Below, in pieces: positions 35,614 to 45,224 of a stretch of 64,000 bases of DNA. Both the position numbers and the translations under genes were made by a program. The stretch is from Candidatus Aalborgicola defluviihabitans (lineage in GTDB: Bacteria; Pseudomonadota; Gammaproteobacteria; Burkholderiales; Burkholderiaceae_C). The stretch covers positions 744,001 to 808,000 of the forward strand of contig JADIXX010000008.1 of the NCBI GenBank assembly GCA_016705575.1, written 5' to 3'. Numbering within the stretch: the first letter of the stretch is position 1; every line of letters starts with the position of its first letter. Under the pieces are notes generated by a model. That model saw only the letters and a list, made by a program, of their open reading frames with translations. It ran no database searches and was not told the origin of the DNA.

Positions 35614-36923
35614 TGGGGCGGCTCGCGGAACTCCACAAAGGCGTTGTTGCGGATTTCCTGCGCCCACGCGGTAAACGCGGCTTCGTAGCGGCTCGCGCGC
35701 AACTGGGCGCGAATGGATTCGCGCACTTCGCGGGGGCTGAGCTCGGTGCGGCGACGCTCCAGGGCCTGAATCAGGTGCACACCAAAGCGTGACACAACGG
35801 GCGCACTGATCTGTCCGTCCGCCAGGCGGTTCATGGGTTCTTCAAACTCCGGCACAAACGTGCCAGGCGATGCCCAACCCAAGTCACCGCCTTGCGTGGC
35901 GCTGCCATCTTGCGAGTTTTCACGGGCCAGTGCCTGAAAGGTGGTACTGCCGGACTCAATGCGCTTCTTGAAATCGGTAAGGCGGGCCATGGCGGCGGCC
36001 TGTGTCAACTGAGGACCCAGACGCAGCAGGATGTGGCGGGCATGGGTTTGCACAACGGTTCGGGTCGGGGCCGACGGCGCACGGCGTTCAATCACTTTGA
36101 GAATGTGAAAGCCCGCACCCGAACGCACCAGATCCGACACTTCACCCACGGCCAGCTTCTGTGTGGCGTTGACAAAGGAAGGCGGATAACGGTCGGCCCG
36201 GCGCAGCCCCATCTGGCCACCATTGCTGTGGTCCGCCGACGACAACTCCTGTACCAGAGCAGCGAAGTCTTCGCCGGCGCGTGCACGGGTCAAAGCTGTT
36301 TGGGCTTTCTGCTGCAACGCAGCCACCTGTTCGGTGGTGGCCTTTTCGGGCACGGCCACTAGCAGGTTTGCGAGGTTAATCTCCTGGGCCATGGCGTCGG
36401 CGTCGCTGCCCTGTTGTTCAGCGATGAAACGGTCAATATCGGCATCGGTTACACGCAGTTTGCCTTCGACTTCGCGCTCGTGCAGGCGTTGCAGCGTAAT
36501 CTGGTCGCGCAATTGGCTGCGGTACTGCTTCAGGTCAACGCCGTCGCGAACAATGCGGCGGTGCAACTCTTGCACGTCAATCTGGTTCTGCCGTGCGATA
36601 GCCTGCTCAGCTTGCTCGACTGCGGACTCCTCAACACGAATTCCTTTTTCGCTGGCTTCCTGCAACTGGGCGCGTTCGTTGATCAGACGCTCCAGCACCT
36701 GACGGCGCAACTCGGCCTCTGGTGGCAGCGCCACCCGCTGCTGGGTGAGTTCACGCGTCAGCCGCTGCTGGGCGACACGCAATTCGCCATTGGTGATGGG
36801 CTCGGAATTGACCACGGCCACGATGTAATCCGCTGGTTGTGCACTCTGGGCGTGCAGACACGGGACAAAGAGGCTGCAAAGGAGGCCTATGGCGGGCGCC
36901 AAAATTCGAAAATTCATGGTCAT
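35610..36923 (-). CDS. surA: Periplasmic chaperone and peptidyl-prolyl isomerase SurA
   Basis: 437 residues: signal peptide (ILAPAIGLLCSLFVPCLHA), SurA N-terminal chaperone helices, then two parvulin (PpiC) domains at about 175-275 and 290-390. SurA escorts outer-membrane barrels, LptD among them, to the BAM complex. It starts directly after the lptD stop and is coupled to ksgA, the classical order. Confidence 0.94.
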   Translation of the reverse strand: MTMNFRILAPAIGLLCSLFVPCLHAQSAQPADYIVAVVNSEPITNGELRVAQQRLTRELTQQRVALPPEAELRRQVLERLINERAQLQEASEKGIRVEESAVEQAEQAIARQNQIDVQELHRRIVRDGVDLKQYRSQLRDQITLQRLHEREVEGKLRVTDADIDRFIAEQQGSDADAMAQEINLANLLVAVPEKATTEQVAALQQKAQTALTRARAGEDFAALVQELSSADHSNGGQMGLRRADRYPPSFVNATQKLAVGEVSDLVRSGAGFHILKVIERRAPSAPTRTVVQTHARHILLRLGPQLTQAAAMARLTDFKKRIESGSTTFQALARENSQDGSATQGGDLGWASPGTFVPEFEEPMNRLADGQISAPVVSRFGVHLIQALERRRTELSPREVRESIRAQLRASRYEAAFTAWAQEIRNNAFVEFREPPQ

Positions 36924-39347
36924 TCAATCGTAGTTGCTAAAGCGGCTGGAACTCCCGCCCGATTCACGCAAATTCTGGTAACGCGAAATATTTTGGGTCA
37001 GGGACTGCAGTGGACTCACGCCCAGCCGGGTCAATCCCACCAACTCCAGTTGGAACATCAGGCGTCCGGTTGCAGTGGAGGTGCTGGTCTGCACCCGCTC
37101 CAGCACAACCCGGGCCAGCCAGCAGCCCGCATCGTACTCGACGCCCAGAATCGTGTCGACCAGGCGCCGCTCGTCGAAGCTATAGTTTAGACGCCCCACG
37201 CCGTAGTAGCGTCCCGGTCCCTGGCCGCGCCCGGCGCCCAGATCTGTACCGGTATCACCCCACAGATTGTTGAGCGGCCACTGCCAACTCACATCCATTT
37301 GTTCGCTGGAGTCGCGCTGGAAACGGTAGGCCGCGTTGATAACCTGGTAATGTCCCGGGGTGTAACGAACCCCAAAAGTTGAGCGGATGGACCGGTCAGT
37401 CTTGGCGTTGTACTGCACGGTGGTGTCCAGCGCCCAGCTGTCTTGCACGTTAACCGAGGCACCCAGCAACACATCGCTAAAACCCGCCTGTGCGGCAGGC
37501 GTTGCCGCGTTCAATGCGACGCGTTGGTCTTCAAACCGCAACCGCTGGGCCACACCAAAACTGGCAAGCTGTGCGCCGCTTTCGGCATCCAGAAAGCGCG
37601 TGCTCACGCCCAGGGTCAACAAGTTGTTGTCGGAAATCTTGTCGTGTCCGACAAAGGCGTTCTCGGTGTAAATAGTGGCAAAGTTGAAGTCATTGGCTGC
37701 CGTGTCGTAGTTGGGTAGCAGGCCTTGGTTGCGGTAAGGTGTGTATACATAGAAGGCGCGGGGCTCTAGCGTCTGGATCAGGTTGTGCCCGAAAAGCCGG
37801 GTATCGCGTTCAAACACCAGTCCACTGTCCAAGCTGAAGGTTGGCACCACGCTGTCGGCCGCACGCGAACCATCGGCCAGGGCCGCATCAAACTGGTAAC
37901 TGGTGGCATGCCACTGCAGTTTGGGCGTGATGAAGCCCTCTGGAGCCAACCACGGGCGGCTGATCTGCAGAAGGCCCATGCCACGGCGCGCATTGGGTTG
38001 CAGGGTGAGACTGCGGTCGGCCTCGAATTGGGTGAAATCACCGTCGAACGACCAGTCGAACCCCCGCACGTTGGTCAGCGCGTAGCGACCGGTCAGTTGC
38101 GGTGCACGGTCATACGGCGGAATGATGGGCGCTGTCACATCTTGCAGCGTCTGCCACTTGAGCACGCGTGCCGTACCAAAAAAAGCTCCCAGGCCCCAAG
38201 CAGCAATCAGGTCGGTGGGCAGAAGGCGCTGGGTGATGGCCGCGCCCGCCGCCGTGGTGGCCGCAGTGGCGGTGCCCAAGGCACTGTTGCTCACGCTGTT
38301 GCTGGGAAAGTCGCGCCAGTAAGTGTCGTCACTCACCCGATTGACGTTGGCGCCCACCAGCACACCACCCAATTCGGTGGGTACCGTGCCCTGATGGGAA
38401 AAGGACAGACCCCAACGGTCGGTATCGGTCAGGCGGTCGCCAGGTGTGAAGTTGCCGCGCACGATGCCGGAGTAAGCAGGCTCAAGGTAGCGGAACTCAC
38501 CGCCCAAGTCGATGCCGCGATGGGTCATCAGCTTGGGTGTAAAAGTGGCATCGCGGTTGGGGGCAATGTTCCAATAGTAGGGCAGGGCCACCTCCACCCC
38601 GTTGTCGGTGCCCACACCAATGGTGGGCGGCAACAGGCCGGACTTGCGCTTGTCCGTCAGCGGAAAGCTGAGGGCAGGAATGGGCAGGATCGGCACACCC
38701 TTGAAGCTGACTACCGCGTCATGGGCGATGCCCACGTCTTCGTCGTTGTCCAGCTCGATGCGGCTGGCCCGCAATATCCAGTCGGGCAGCCAGTCGGGGC
38801 CCGGCTTGCGCTGGCAGGTGGTGTAAGTGGCGTTGTGGATGATGGTGTGGCTCTCGTCCAAAAATTCGGCTTTCTCAGCCTCACCATGGCCGTCGCTCTT
38901 GAGAAAATGGTAGCTGGGCGCTGTGAAGAAGCCTTCAAAGGCATCCACCTTGAGGTCCAGCAGTGGGCCTTCGAACACATCACCTTTACGGTTGATGTGT
39001 ACGTTGCCGCTGGCTATAACCTGATCGGTGGGCTGGGAGTATTCAATGCGGTCGGCACGGATCACGGTCCCGGCCTTGCGCAGCTCCACATTTCCTTCAA
39101 TCACGGTATCCAGATCGGGGCGGCCCTTTAGACGGTCTCCCACCACAAAGACGGGCAACTTATCGCCCTGGGTGGAGGGCAATTGCTCGTCCAGCAGACC
39201 GGTGGATTTGAGCGTCAAACCCGCATCGGTCTCCTGGGCGTGCACCGAAACGCCAGACACCGCCAGCGCCGCAAGCACAGCCATGCCGGGCAACAGGCAG
39301 CGCAGTGCTGGCCGGCGCACACTCAGATCTGGCTGGGTAACAGGCAT
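36924..39347 (-). CDS. lptD: LPS-assembly protein LptD
   Basis: 807 residues from the ATG at 39347. It has a signal peptide (LLPGMAVLAALAVSGVSVHA), an OstA/LptA-like N-terminal domain (VIEGNVELRKAGTVIRADRI) and a large C-terminal barrel. It inserts lipopolysaccharide in the outer leaflet. A longer start at 39437 would overlap the divergent amgK start codon and leave no promoter space, so I prefer 39347; no strong Shine-Dalgarno decides it. Confidence 0.9.
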   Translation of the reverse strand: MPVTQPDLSVRRPALRCLLPGMAVLAALAVSGVSVHAQETDAGLTLKSTGLLDEQLPSTQGDKLPVFVVGDRLKGRPDLDTVIEGNVELRKAGTVIRADRIEYSQPTDQVIASGNVHINRKGDVFEGPLLDLKVDAFEGFFTAPSYHFLKSDGHGEAEKAEFLDESHTIIHNATYTTCQRKPGPDWLPDWILRASRIELDNDEDVGIAHDAVVSFKGVPILPIPALSFPLTDKRKSGLLPPTIGVGTDNGVEVALPYYWNIAPNRDATFTPKLMTHRGIDLGGEFRYLEPAYSGIVRGNFTPGDRLTDTDRWGLSFSHQGTVPTELGGVLVGANVNRVSDDTYWRDFPSNSVSNSALGTATAATTAAGAAITQRLLPTDLIAAWGLGAFFGTARVLKWQTLQDVTAPIIPPYDRAPQLTGRYALTNVRGFDWSFDGDFTQFEADRSLTLQPNARRGMGLLQISRPWLAPEGFITPKLQWHATSYQFDAALADGSRAADSVVPTFSLDSGLVFERDTRLFGHNLIQTLEPRAFYVYTPYRNQGLLPNYDTAANDFNFATIYTENAFVGHDKISDNNLLTLGVSTRFLDAESGAQLASFGVAQRLRFEDQRVALNAATPAAQAGFSDVLLGASVNVQDSWALDTTVQYNAKTDRSIRSTFGVRYTPGHYQVINAAYRFQRDSSEQMDVSWQWPLNNLWGDTGTDLGAGRGQGPGRYYGVGRLNYSFDERRLVDTILGVEYDAGCWLARVVLERVQTSTSTATGRLMFQLELVGLTRLGVSPLQSLTQNISRYQNLRESGGSSSRFSNYD

Positions 39348-39435
39348 GGGCGAAAGGACGGGATCGTCAAGACGGCGACTCGGGGCTAAGGGGCGTAGCA
39401 GCAATGTGGAATGGGCTTTGTAGAATGGATTATCC

Positions 39436-40575
39436 ATGAGCCCCACTGCCAGCCCCACCACGCCCCCCGCCCCCCTGTCCACCCTGTGGAGCGATCCCCA
39501 GCGCCAGGCCTTGCTCGCCACCTGGCTGGCCGGTCTGCAATCCGCCCACGGGTTGGTCCTGAACTCCGTTCGCCTGGCCTCTGCGGACGCCAGCTTTCGT
39601 CGCTACCTGCGGGTGGAGCGCGTACCACCATCCGGTGGCGGCAGCCTGGTAATCATGGACGCCCCGCCCGACAAAGAAAACTGCCAACCCTTTGTGCACG
39701 TAGCCGGGTTGATGGCCGAGGCCGGCCTCAAAGCTCCCCAGGTACTGGCCTGGGATGAGGCCAACGGTTTCATGCTGCTCACTGACCTTGGGACGCAGAC
39801 CATGATGCAGGTGATCAACCCCACTGCGGCACCGCCGCTGACCCTGTATCTGGATGCCGTGGAAACCCTGGTGCAGTGGCAAAAAGCCTCGCGTGAAGGC
39901 GTGCTGCCACCCTATGACCGCCCCCTGCTGTTGCGCGAGCTGGAGCTATTCCCACAGTGGTACATCGCCCAGCACCGCCAGTTCACTCTGGACGCCGCCC
40001 AGCGCAAGACTCTGGACGACGCGTTCGAGAAAATCATCACCGCCAACCTGTCCTGGCCCAGCGTTTTTGTGCACCGCGACTTTATGCCCAGAAACCTGAT
40101 GGTCCAGGATGTGACCCCGATGCGTAGCTCGCTGCCGCTCACTCCGGGGCTCCCCACTGCCACCCGTCTAGGGGTACTGGACTTTCAGGATGCCGTGTAT
40201 GGTCCCATCACCTATGACATCGCCAGCCTGATGCGCGACGCCTTCCTTAGCTGGGATGAAGACTTCTGCCTGGACGTCACCATCCGCTACTGGGAAAAGG
40301 CGCGCAAGGCCGGCCTGCCGGTGGGCGACGACTTTGGCGAGTTTTACAAGGGCGTGGAATGGATGGGGCTGCAGCGCCATCTGAAAGTGGCCGGCATTTT
40401 TGCCCGCCTGACCCTGCGCGACGGCAAGCCGCAGTATTTGGCCGACACCCCGCGTTTTATTGACTACATTCGCGCCACCTGCAGCCGCTATATGGAACTC
40501 AAACCCCTGCTGCGCCTGGTGGAGCGTATCGAAGGCATCGCCGTTCCAAACGCCTATGCATTCGGACGATCATGA
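39436..40575 (+). CDS. amgK: N-acetylmuramate/N-acetylglucosamine kinase AmgK-like phosphotransferase
   Basis: 379 residues of the aminoglycoside-phosphotransferase fold: FRRYLRVE, the catalytic loop VFVHRDFMPRNLMV and the metal motif GVLDFQDAVYGPITYDI. Position divergent from lptD and the MurU gene elsewhere in the window support AmgK, which phosphorylates the anomeric hydroxyl of recycled MurNAc. The usual adjacent murU is missing here and is found at 8599. A dispersed repeat begins directly after its stop codon. Confidence 0.87.
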   Translation: MSPTASPTTPPAPLSTLWSDPQRQALLATWLAGLQSAHGLVLNSVRLASADASFRRYLRVERVPPSGGGSLVIMDAPPDKENCQPFVHVAGLMAEAGLKAPQVLAWDEANGFMLLTDLGTQTMMQVINPTAAPPLTLYLDAVETLVQWQKASREGVLPPYDRPLLLRELELFPQWYIAQHRQFTLDAAQRKTLDDAFEKIITANLSWPSVFVHRDFMPRNLMVQDVTPMRSSLPLTPGLPTATRLGVLDFQDAVYGPITYDIASLMRDAFLSWDEDFCLDVTIRYWEKARKAGLPVGDDFGEFYKGVEWMGLQRHLKVAGIFARLTLRDGKPQYLADTPRFIDYIRATCSRYMELKPLLRLVERIEGIAVPNAYAFGRS

Positions 40576-40636
40576 GTCAAATAACACTCCAGCCCTCGTC
40601 GAATATACGTAACAAGCTCCTATATTCATAGCATTT
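40576..40636 (-). repeat. Dispersed repeat copy F, between amgK and rsmE
   Basis: The reverse complement reads AATGCTATGAATATAGGAGC, then TTACGTATATTCGACGAGGG, then CTGGAG and TTATTTGA. It is the best full-length copy in the window and fills nearly the whole amgK-rsmE gap. Confidence 0.8.
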
Positions 40637-40642
40637 ATCCAT

Positions 40643-41404
40643 ATGCCCCGCTTCTACTGCCCCGCACCCCTGGCCAGCGGCGCCCCGCTGGAACTGCCGG
40701 CTGGCGCAGCGCGTCACGTGCAGGTGCTGCGCCTGCAGCCGGGTGACAGCATCACCCTGTTCAACGGTAGTGGCGACCCCACGGCGGCTTGGCATGGCGC
40801 CGCACCCAGCGGTGGCGAATTTGAAGCCACAATCACCCACATGGGTCGCAGCGACGTGCAGGTCTTGGTGGGTGCCCACCATGCAGTCGAGCGCGAAGCC
40901 CACCACGCCGTGCACCTGGCCGTGGGCATGCCAGCCAACGAGCGCATGGACTGGTTGGTAGAAAAAGCCACTGAACTGGGTGTGGCCAGCATCCAGCCCT
41001 TGATGACCGAGCGCAGCGTGTTGCGCCTCTCGGGTGAACGCGCCGAGAAAAAAGTAGCCCACTGGCAAAGCGTGGCCATTGCGGCCTGTGAACAGTGCGG
41101 CGGCAACCGCGTGCCGCTGGTGAAGCCGGTAAAGACCCTGCAAGCCTGGCTGCAAGCCCTGGCACCCAAGGGCGACGATGCCCGCTGGCTGCTGTCCCTG
41201 TGCGACGGCTCCAGCCCCTTGCGCCAACACCTGGCCCACGGCACTGCGCCGCACACCACGTTTCTCTCTGGGCCTGAAGGTGGCCTGAGCGCCGGCGAAG
41301 AAGTCGCAGCCGTGGCCAGTGGCTTCACGCCGGTCACGCTGGGCCCTCGCGTGCTGCGGGCCGAGACAGCTGCACTCACGGCCCTGGCGCGCTTGCTTTC
41401 TTAG
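40643..41404 (+). CDS. rsmE: 16S rRNA (uracil1498-N3)-methyltransferase
   Basis: 253 residues of the SPOUT type. The N-terminal PUA-like part includes HVQVLRLQPGDSITLFNG; the knot motifs LSGPEGGLSAGE and LGPRVLRAETA lie near the C-terminus. It methylates U1498 of 16S rRNA. Confidence 0.94.
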   Translation: MPRFYCPAPLASGAPLELPAGAARHVQVLRLQPGDSITLFNGSGDPTAAWHGAAPSGGEFEATITHMGRSDVQVLVGAHHAVEREAHHAVHLAVGMPANERMDWLVEKATELGVASIQPLMTERSVLRLSGERAEKKVAHWQSVAIAACEQCGGNRVPLVKPVKTLQAWLQALAPKGDDARWLLSLCDGSSPLRQHLAHGTAPHTTFLSGPEGGLSAGEEVAAVASGFTPVTLGPRVLRAETAALTALARLLS

Positions 41405-41437
41405 CCCCCACGCTCGCTCACTGTGCGCGTGCCCTGC
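41404..41437. repeat. Partial copy of the GC-rich repeat
   Basis: GCCCCCACGCTC, then TGCGCGTG, matches the first part of the repeat inside the aminopropyltransferase gene at 4251. It begins at the rsmE stop codon. Confidence 0.4.
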
Positions 41438-41532
41438 CATCAGGGTTTGTCCGCGTCTAGGTTGGCGCCCCAACTCTTGTAGGTATGGGCATACTACAGT
41501 GCCATCTTTGTCCAAATGCCAGGAGCTATCTC

Positions 41533-42849
41533 GTGATTTCCGAATCCATGCGCAACACCGTCCGCGCCAAGGGACTGGGGGCTTTGATGAAGGGTGCGGG
41601 GCTGATAACCCGCTTCATTCCCATTCCACAACCCACGCTGCTGGTCGGCCCCGGCTCCAGCGCCCGCCTGGGCCAGGCCGTTGCCGGCTTTGGCCACCGA
41701 AAAATCCTGATCGTCACTGACAGCATCATCTCCAAGTTGGGCCTGCTCAAGGACCTGACCGATGCGTTGAATGCTGGCGGCGCACAGTTCGTGGTGTTTG
41801 ACGAAATCACACCCGACGCCCCCATTCCACTAATCCAGAAGGGCATCGATTTCTTCCACGAGCATGACTGCGATGCCATCGTCGCCTTTGGCGGCGGCTC
41901 CAGCATGGATGCCTCCAAGGCCATTGCCGTGGCGGTATCCAACCCCAAGCCACTCAATCAGTTGGCCGGCTACCTCAAGGGCCTGCGCGCGCCGGTCAAG
42001 ATCTACGCGGTACCCACCACGGCCGGAACCGGCTCTGAAGTGACGGTGGCGGCCGTGATCTCTGACCCCGTCACACACAAAAAACTGGTCATCGTCGACC
42101 CCCGCATGGTGCCAAAAATGGCCGCGCTGGACCCGACCCTGATGACCGGGCTGCCGCCCCACATCACGGCGGCCACCGGTATCGACGCCCTGACCCACGC
42201 CATTGAGGCGTTTGTCGGCAACTGGACCACGTCGTACTCGGATGGCATGGCGCTGTCGGCGGTGAGCCTGATTTTCGAGAACCTGCGCACCGCCTACACC
42301 GATGGCCAGAACCTGGCCGCGCGCGAAAAAATGTCGCTGGCTTCCACCTACGCCGGCTTTGCCTTCACCCGCGCGAACGTGGGCTATGTGCACGCCATCG
42401 CCCACCAGTTTGGCGGCCTGTACCACACGCCGCATGGTCTGGCCAACGCCATCATGCTGCCCTATGTGCTGAAATATTCGCACCCGGCCATCGTGGACCG
42501 GCTGGCCCTGTTGGCGGTTGCTGCCAAGGTTGGAACGGAAAATGAAGACACCGACACCTTGGCACAAAAATTTCTGGATGCGGTCGACCAGCTCAACCGT
42601 GACTTGGGCATTCCCACCACACTGGCGGCGCTGCGCGAGGCCGACATCCCCAAGCTGGCAGTCGCAGCCTGCCACGAGGCACACACCGGATATCCGGTGC
42701 CCCGCTATATGTCGCAGCAGCAGTGTGAAGACCTGATACGCAAGGCACTGCCGCCCAAGGAACCATCTAGCACCAAGGCGGATAAAGCCGCTGCAAGTGC
42801 GCCCAAGCGCACCAGTGCCAAGAAGTCACAAAAGCCGGCCAAAAACTAA
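41533..42849 (+). CDS. Iron-containing alcohol dehydrogenase with basic C-terminal tail
   Basis: 438 residues from a GTG with AGGAG six bases upstream. The family motifs are clear: VAFGGGSSMDASKA (nucleotide), TTAGTGSEVT, GIDALTHAIEAF, and the metal ligands in YVHAIAHQFGGLYHTPHG. After the normal end (about residue 408) comes a tail rich in Lys, Ala, Ser and Pro (ADKAAASAPKRTSAKKSQ) resembling histone H1. The next gene, 54 bases on, is an acyl-ACP-reductase-like protein with the same sort of tail, so the pair may turn acyl groups into alcohols (inference). Confidence 0.88.
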   Translation: MISESMRNTVRAKGLGALMKGAGLITRFIPIPQPTLLVGPGSSARLGQAVAGFGHRKILIVTDSIISKLGLLKDLTDALNAGGAQFVVFDEITPDAPIPLIQKGIDFFHEHDCDAIVAFGGGSSMDASKAIAVAVSNPKPLNQLAGYLKGLRAPVKIYAVPTTAGTGSEVTVAAVISDPVTHKKLVIVDPRMVPKMAALDPTLMTGLPPHITAATGIDALTHAIEAFVGNWTTSYSDGMALSAVSLIFENLRTAYTDGQNLAAREKMSLASTYAGFAFTRANVGYVHAIAHQFGGLYHTPHGLANAIMLPYVLKYSHPAIVDRLALLAVAAKVGTENEDTDTLAQKFLDAVDQLNRDLGIPTTLAALREADIPKLAVAACHEAHTGYPVPRYMSQQQCEDLIRKALPPKEPSSTKADKAAASAPKRTSAKKSQKPAKN

Positions 42850-42903
42850 TGTGCGTGCACGGGTTTTGACGGTTGGGTTAAAAAGCAATACGAGGAGCAA
42901 ACA

Positions 42904-45195
42904 ATGAAAAAAGTAGTCACAGTCACCTTGGGTTCGTCCAAGCAGGATTTCGAATTCAAAACCGATTTCCTGGGGCAGTCGTTTTCCGTGCGCCGCATGG
43001 GTGCCGATCAAGACACAGGCAAGGCCTGGGAACTGATGCGCCGCCAGCAGGCCACGGTAGACGCCATCGGCCTGGGTGAAATCCCTGACCACTACCAGGT
43101 TGGCTTGCGCACCGTCATCAACAAAGAAACCCAGCGCCTGCTGAACGTCGTGACCCGTGTGCCGGTGACCACCGGCGCTACGCTGCGCCGCTTGCTGCAA
43201 GTGCGCGCCGTGCGCCACGTGCAAAAAGAACTGGGCCACTATTTCAACAACAACCTGGTGCTGTTTCTCTCCGGCATGCGCAACTACGACATGGCGGTTG
43301 CCATGTCCGACTACACCAAGAACCTGAGCTTTGCCGATGCGCTGTTCCAGACTGGCGCACCCACGATGCTGGGCTCGCTGGACCAACTGGAGCTGTATGC
43401 CAAGGGTAGCAAGTACATGCTGCAGGGTAAGTCCGGCCAGATGCTGGAAGCCGCACTATCGGGTTTCAAAAATAAAATGGTGGCCGATGTAGTGGCCAAA
43501 TCGCACGTCATCGTGGGCACCTTTGCCGAACTCAAGGCCGTCAGCAATGCCTCCAACCTGGAAGGCAAGACCATCATCACGTCGGCGGTTGACGACCAGC
43601 GCCTGGCCTTTTTCACCAAGTGCAAGGTCAACTTGGTCATCGACGTGTCGCCCAAGCTGTTTCCCGAGGTGGTGGGCATCAACACCATTGAGGCCATGAT
43701 TCTGGCCGCGTTGGAGAAGCCGCAAGAAGAAGTGTCGGACGACGACTTCGAAGAGATTTTGAACGAGCTGGACATCAAACCACGCTTGTTGCACCCCACT
43801 GGCAAGTTCCGCAACATCCGCCGCTTTGCGTTTGTGATCCACCCCTTAAGCCAGAACTACATCAAGAACGCCTTCCCCATCCCCAAAGCCACGCCGAAGT
43901 TTGTCATGGACAAAGTAGAGACCCTGGCCGCGCACATGCCCCCCATGGTTTATTGCAAGATGAGCAACATCGTGTCCCCCACGGGCGCAGAGGCTGAAGG
44001 TTGGCTGATCAGCGTGGGCGGCACGCCCAAGGAAATGCTGTCGCGCAGCCCCGAGTTCACCTACCGCCGTCTGCTGCAGGCCTCCAAGATGGCCGAGAAG
44101 ATGGGTGCGCAAATCATGGGTCTGGGTGCCTTTACCAAAGTCGTGGGCGATGCCGGTGTGACCGTGGCACGCCGCTCCAGCTTGCCGATTACCACAGGCA
44201 ATAGCTACAGCGCCTCGGGCGCGTTGTGGGCTGCGGCAGACGCCATGCGAAGAATGGGACTGGTGCACATCAACAAGCACAACAAGAAGGTGGCCGCCAA
44301 GACCATGGTGATCGGGGCGTCTGGCTCCATCGGTTCTGTCAGCGCACGGCTGCTGGCCATGTCGTTCGACGAGGTCTACCTGGCCGGGCGCACGTTGAGC
44401 AAACTTGATGAACTCAAGGCCTCCATACTGAAGGAAACACCAGACGCGAAAGTCTTCACCACCATCGACTACAACGAGTTGCTGGCCGATATGGACATGA
44501 TCGTCACATCCACCTCGGGTGCCGGCAAAGAGATTCTGGACATCATGCGGGTCAAGCCTGGTTGCGTTATCACCGACGTAGCACGCCCTCTGGACCTGCC
44601 AGCTAGCGACGTGGCCAAGCGCCCCGACGTGCTGGTAATCGAGTCGGGAGAGATTGACCTGCCGACCAAGGTCAAGGGTATGAAGAGCATTTCTTTGCCG
44701 CCCAACGTGATCTATGCCTGCCTGGCAGAAACCATCGTGCTGGCACTCGAAGGCCGCTTCGAAGTGTTCACCGTCGGGCGCGATACCGAGTGGGAAAAGG
44801 TCAAAGAGATCTACAAGCTGGGCCTCAAGCATGGCATGAAGCTGGCGGCCATCTCGGGCGTCAACGGTGTGTTTACCGACGAAGCCATTGCCAAAGTTGT
44901 CACGCTGGCCAAAAAAGCCCGCCTGACTTGGACCGGCTCCAGCACCGCTGCACCGGTCAAACCCAAAGCAGCGGCCAGAACGAAGGTAGCACTAGCTCCA
45001 GCGGCCAAGCCAAAGGCAGCAAAAGTTACAAAGGCGGCGGCAAAGGCTGTAACCAAGAAATCCAATGGCAAGGCGTCGGCCAAGAAAGTGGTTGCAGTCA
45101 AAGCAACACCAGTTAAGGTTGGAACAACCAAAGCGGCTTCCAAGAAAGCTCCCGCAAAAAAGGCACCCGCCCGCACAGTCACCAAGGCAAGTTAA
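42904..45195 (+). CDS. Acyl-ACP reductase-like dehydrogenase with long N-terminal region and H1-like tail
   Basis: 763 residues in three parts. Residues about 1-330 are an N-terminal region I do not recognise. Residues about 330-675 resemble the cyanobacterial acyl-ACP reductase/shikimate-dehydrogenase-like family: TTGNSYSASGALWAA, then the Rossmann motif MVIGASGSIGSVSARLL, and DVARPLDLP. The last 85 or so are Lys/Ala/Pro repeats (KKAPAKKAPA) like eukaryotic histone H1 or bacterial AlgP/HctB-type tails. It is co-oriented with the Fe-alcohol dehydrogenase. Reduction of an acyl thioester to aldehyde is the inferred role; the tail may bind DNA, polyphosphate or storage granules. Confidence 0.75.
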   Translation: MKKVVTVTLGSSKQDFEFKTDFLGQSFSVRRMGADQDTGKAWELMRRQQATVDAIGLGEIPDHYQVGLRTVINKETQRLLNVVTRVPVTTGATLRRLLQVRAVRHVQKELGHYFNNNLVLFLSGMRNYDMAVAMSDYTKNLSFADALFQTGAPTMLGSLDQLELYAKGSKYMLQGKSGQMLEAALSGFKNKMVADVVAKSHVIVGTFAELKAVSNASNLEGKTIITSAVDDQRLAFFTKCKVNLVIDVSPKLFPEVVGINTIEAMILAALEKPQEEVSDDDFEEILNELDIKPRLLHPTGKFRNIRRFAFVIHPLSQNYIKNAFPIPKATPKFVMDKVETLAAHMPPMVYCKMSNIVSPTGAEAEGWLISVGGTPKEMLSRSPEFTYRRLLQASKMAEKMGAQIMGLGAFTKVVGDAGVTVARRSSLPITTGNSYSASGALWAAADAMRRMGLVHINKHNKKVAAKTMVIGASGSIGSVSARLLAMSFDEVYLAGRTLSKLDELKASILKETPDAKVFTTIDYNELLADMDMIVTSTSGAGKEILDIMRVKPGCVITDVARPLDLPASDVAKRPDVLVIESGEIDLPTKVKGMKSISLPPNVIYACLAETIVLALEGRFEVFTVGRDTEWEKVKEIYKLGLKHGMKLAAISGVNGVFTDEAIAKVVTLAKKARLTWTGSSTAAPVKPKAAARTKVALAPAAKPKAAKVTKAAAKAVTKKSNGKASAKKVVAVKATPVKVGTTKAASKKAPAKKAPARTVTKAS

Positions 45196-45224
45196 AACGG
45201 GCTACCTGACACCATATTGCATTT

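Noticed and set aside
39347..39437. Longer LptD start at 39437
   Set aside because: It would overlap the divergent amgK start codon, leave no promoter for either gene, and bury the signal peptide 30 residues deeper.
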